Both the position numbers and the translations under genes were made by a program. Shown here piece after piece: positions 24,874 to 26,187 of a DNA stretch of 26,187 bases (the stretch's first letter is position 1; each line of letters begins with the position of its first letter). A model generated the notes under the pieces. That model was not told the DNA's origin and did not search any database. It worked only from the letters and a program-made list of their open reading frames with translations. The stretch lies in contig CACXBN010000029.1 of NCBI GenBank assembly GCA_902765885.1, positions 1-26,187 on the forward strand. Reading direction: 5' to 3'. The stretch is from an uncultured Ruminococcus sp. (GTDB taxonomy: Bacteria > Bacillota > Clostridia > Oscillospirales > CAG-272).

Positions 24874-25284
24874 TTAAATAATGATATGCACATCGAACTT
24901 CTCGCCGCATCTCGGGCATTTGACTGTATGTTTTCCTCTTTTTACAGGAAGTCTGGTAATTGCATGACAGTGTCTGCATTTTCTGTATCTGGCCTTCCCG
25001 ACATCTTTGATCCTGTCCTTCAGCAAAACAGCTTCGGACCTGATCTTTCTGAAAATCGACAGAAAAATATCATTTTCACGTCTTCTCCTGCTGATGTTTT
25101 TTGAAAGAGATCTGAACAGCATCAGAATGACGATAAGAAGCGTAATCACATAAATAACTGTGTTTTTCGTGAAAATATTAATAACCGCAAGAACCACCCA
25201 CAGAACAAAGAGCGCATAATAAAGCGCATCCACACCGTATCTGCCTTCCATGATCTTTGCAATTTTGTATTTTAATCCATTCAT
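24874..25284 (-). CDS. Small membrane protein with C-terminal zinc ribbon
   Basis: A 136-residue protein that I cannot assign to a named family. Two adjacent membrane helices (about 20-39 and 43-60) are followed by a very basic linker (NISRRRREND) and a helical stretch. A zinc-ribbon-like end comes last: CRHC, then KRGKHTVKCPRCGEKFDV. The second half matches the 'PRGKGKI.I.CP.CG..F' pattern common in clostridial proteins of unknown role. The start is the ATG at 25284, with AGGTG 6 bases upstream; the frame extends to a GTG at 25293. It is first in a two-gene unit with the fucosidase, but no functional link is evident. Confidence 0.8.
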   Translation of the reverse strand: MNGLKYKIAKIMEGRYGVDALYYALFVLWVVLAVINIFTKNTVIYVITLLIVILMLFRSLSKNISRRRRENDIFLSIFRKIRSEAVLLKDRIKDVGKARYRKCRHCHAITRLPVKRGKHTVKCPRCGEKFDVHIII

Positions 25285-25426
25285 TCCCGGCACCTGCGTT
25301 TCAGCTGAAATTACTTGATATTAATATATATCAGCTAAAAAAATTTTAATACCGGATTTTGTAAAACACTTATTAAATTTTTATGTATTCATGCGTTCCG
25401 TTCTTTAATATCTGCAAGAAGCTGAC
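25285..25426 (-). promoter_or_regulatory. Long AT-rich leader of the zinc-ribbon gene with overlapping hairpins
   Basis: If transcription starts near 25426, the leader is about 140 bases. It contains AGCTGA (25303-25308) facing TCAGCT (25331-25336). Inside and overlapping this is GATAT (25317-25321) facing ATATC (25328-25332), so two folds would compete. The structure ends about 10 bases before the AGGTG ribosome-binding site. No known riboswitch was recognised. Confidence 0.4.
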
Positions 25427-25432
25427 ATAAGA

Positions 25433-25461
25433 ATTATACATGCTATACTGCTGACAGTCAA
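25433..25461 (-). promoter_or_regulatory. Sigma-A promoter toward the zinc-ribbon/fucosidase unit
   Basis: On the minus strand, TTGACT (25461-25456), a 17-base spacer and TATAAT (25438-25433). It matches consensus at 5 of 6 and 6 of 6 positions. Transcription would start near 25426. Confidence 0.82.
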
Positions 25462-25476
25462 CATTATAGTGAAACA

Positions 25477-25508
25477 AAAAATGTATTTTTATAAGTCAAA
25501 AATGTATT
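25477..25508. repeat. Direct repeat AAAAATGTATT, two copies 21 bases apart
   Basis: AAAAATGTATT occurs at 25477-25487 and 25498-25508. The copies are spaced 21 bases apart, about two helical turns, between the two divergent promoters. A partial copy, ATGTATT, is at 25383-25389. They could be regulator sites or A-tract (UP-like) elements for the ilvE promoter. Confidence 0.6.
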
Positions 25509-25525
25509 AAAAACCGTTATTTCTA

Positions 25526-25554
25526 TTGATAAAAGCATGTTTCTGATATATAAT
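25526..25554 (+). promoter_or_regulatory. Sigma-A promoter for ilvE
   Basis: TTGATA (25526-25531), a 17-base spacer and a perfect TATAAT (25549-25554). Transcription would start near 25561. The leader would be about 25 bases, leaving no room for a T-box or leader-peptide attenuator. Confidence 0.88.
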
Positions 25555-25585
25555 CTAGAAAAATTATTCAGAGGAGATCGAAAAT

Positions 25586-26187
25586 ATGCTTGACATTAAA
25601 ATAAACAGAACATCTTCACCAAAAACCAAGCCGGATTATTCAAAGCTCGGTTTCGGAAAGTATTTTACAGATCACATGTTCATTATGAATTATTCAACCG
25701 ATAAAGGTTGGCATGACGCAAGAATAGTGCCGTACGGCCCGATCCCGCTGGATCCTTCTGCAATGGTATTTCATTACGCTCAGGAGCTTTTTGAGGGACT
25801 TAAGGCATATCGAACCTCAGACGGCACTATCCAGCTTTTCAGGCCTGATAAAAACATAGAAAGAATGGAAGCAACATGTGAACGTCTCTGCGTTCCGAAA
25901 ATACCCGAGGACGACGTTCTTCAGGCAATTAAAACCGTGGTTGAGGTCGATAAAGACTGGGTGCCTACGGAAATAGGCACATCGCTCTATATAAGACCGT
26001 TCATCATCGCTACTGACCCTCAGTTGGGAGTTCATCCCTCTCATACATATATTTTCGCAATAATTCTTTCACCTGTCGGTTCATATTACGCAGCGGGGAT
26101 TAATCCTGTAAAAATATTCGTGGAAAGAGAGTATGTACGCTGCGTCAAAGGCGGTACGGGTCGTGCGAAGGCAGGCGGAAACTATGC
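25586..26187 (+). CDS. ilvE: Branched-chain amino acid aminotransferase IlvE (3' end outside window)
   Basis: A class IV PLP aminotransferase that interconverts branched-chain amino acids and their 2-oxo acids with glutamate. The frame runs from the ATG at 25586 to the end of the window, 200 complete codons; usual members have about 340-360 residues. FHYAQELFEGLKAYR and LYIRPFIIATDPQLGV are typical. KGGTGRAKAGGNYA at the edge holds the PLP lysine (K195). GAGGAGA lies about 8 bases before the ATG, and a strong promoter precedes it. The fold resembles the B. subtilis YbgE/YwaA group more than the shorter E. coli enzyme. Confidence 0.95.
   Translation, partial: MLDIKINRTSSPKTKPDYSKLGFGKYFTDHMFIMNYSTDKGWHDARIVPYGPIPLDPSAMVFHYAQELFEGLKAYRTSDGTIQLFRPDKNIERMEATCERLCVPKIPEDDVLQAIKTVVEVDKDWVPTEIGTSLYIRPFIIATDPQLGVHPSHTYIFAIILSPVGSYYAAGINPVKIFVEREYVRCVKGGTGRAKAGGNY

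Noticed and set aside
1..26187. CRISPR arrays, tRNA or rRNA genes, insertion sequences, attachment sites, replication origin
   Set aside because: No spaced repeats, cloverleaf-like sequences, transposase or integrase motifs, or DnaA-box clusters were noticed by eye. A tRNA/ncRNA scan was not possible.

Overview
The window reads as chromosome from a low-to-moderate GC, Gram-positive, endospore-forming lineage, most likely class Clostridia (Oscillospiraceae/Ruminococcaceae-like). The pointers are a GerW/YtfJ sporulation gene next to scpA-scpB, the dimeric GlyQS-type glycyl-tRNA synthetase, QueH, strong Shine-Dalgarno sites and sigma-A promoters of TTGAAA-17-TATAAT type. No genus can be named from what is visible. 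The window is densely coding. I saw no tRNA, rRNA, insertion sequence, prophage or CRISPR array.

Layout. (1) 1-8177, plus strand: a closely spaced housekeeping run. It holds lon (5' end outside the window), ysxC/engB, lysA, an M50 site-2 protease, scpA, scpB, a DUF2953 membrane protein, gerW/ytfJ, rluB and a small GNAT-like protein. It ends at a hairpin shared with the convergent gene. (2) 8291-15992, minus strand: a tight five-gene operon, the most unusual part of the window. In transcription order it encodes two CUT1-type sugar-importer permeases (MalF-like, MalG-like), an HlyD-type membrane-fusion adaptor with a coiled coil of nearly 400 residues, a MacB/FtsX-type extracellular domain cut to two membrane spans, and an 885-residue lipoprotein with a propeller-like N-terminal half and a solute-binding C-terminal half. 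There is no ATPase gene. (3) 16077-22668, minus strand: translation and RNA-modification genes. In transcription order these are a degenerate LytR-CpsA-Psr-like membrane protein, glyQS, an aldose 1-epimerase-like protein and rsmA, then a leader hairpin followed by rimM, trmD and ttcA. (4) 22805-23434, plus strand: queH, with its own promoter back-to-back with the LCP-like gene. (5) 23479-25284, minus strand: a membrane zinc-ribbon protein followed by a cytoplasmic GH29 alpha-L-fucosidase. (6) 25586 to the end, plus strand: the first 200 codons of a branched-chain aminotransferase (ilvE).

How it fits together. The housekeeping genes cover proteolysis, ribosome assembly, lysine/cell-wall supply, chromosome condensation, tRNA charging and tRNA/rRNA modification. 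The fucosidase, the mutarotase-like protein and the CUT1 permeases suggest use of host or plant glycans. CUT1 importers in Firmicutes often borrow a shared MsmX-type ATPase encoded elsewhere, so the missing ATPase is not in itself a defect. The export-type adaptor and half-permease inside an importer operon have no ordinary explanation, and this is my best candidate for an undescribed system. Several starts were moved inward from the longest reading frame because a promoter or ribosome-binding site decides them (lysA, gerW, rimM, the epimerase, the LCP-like gene, queH, the fucosidase and the zinc-ribbon gene).
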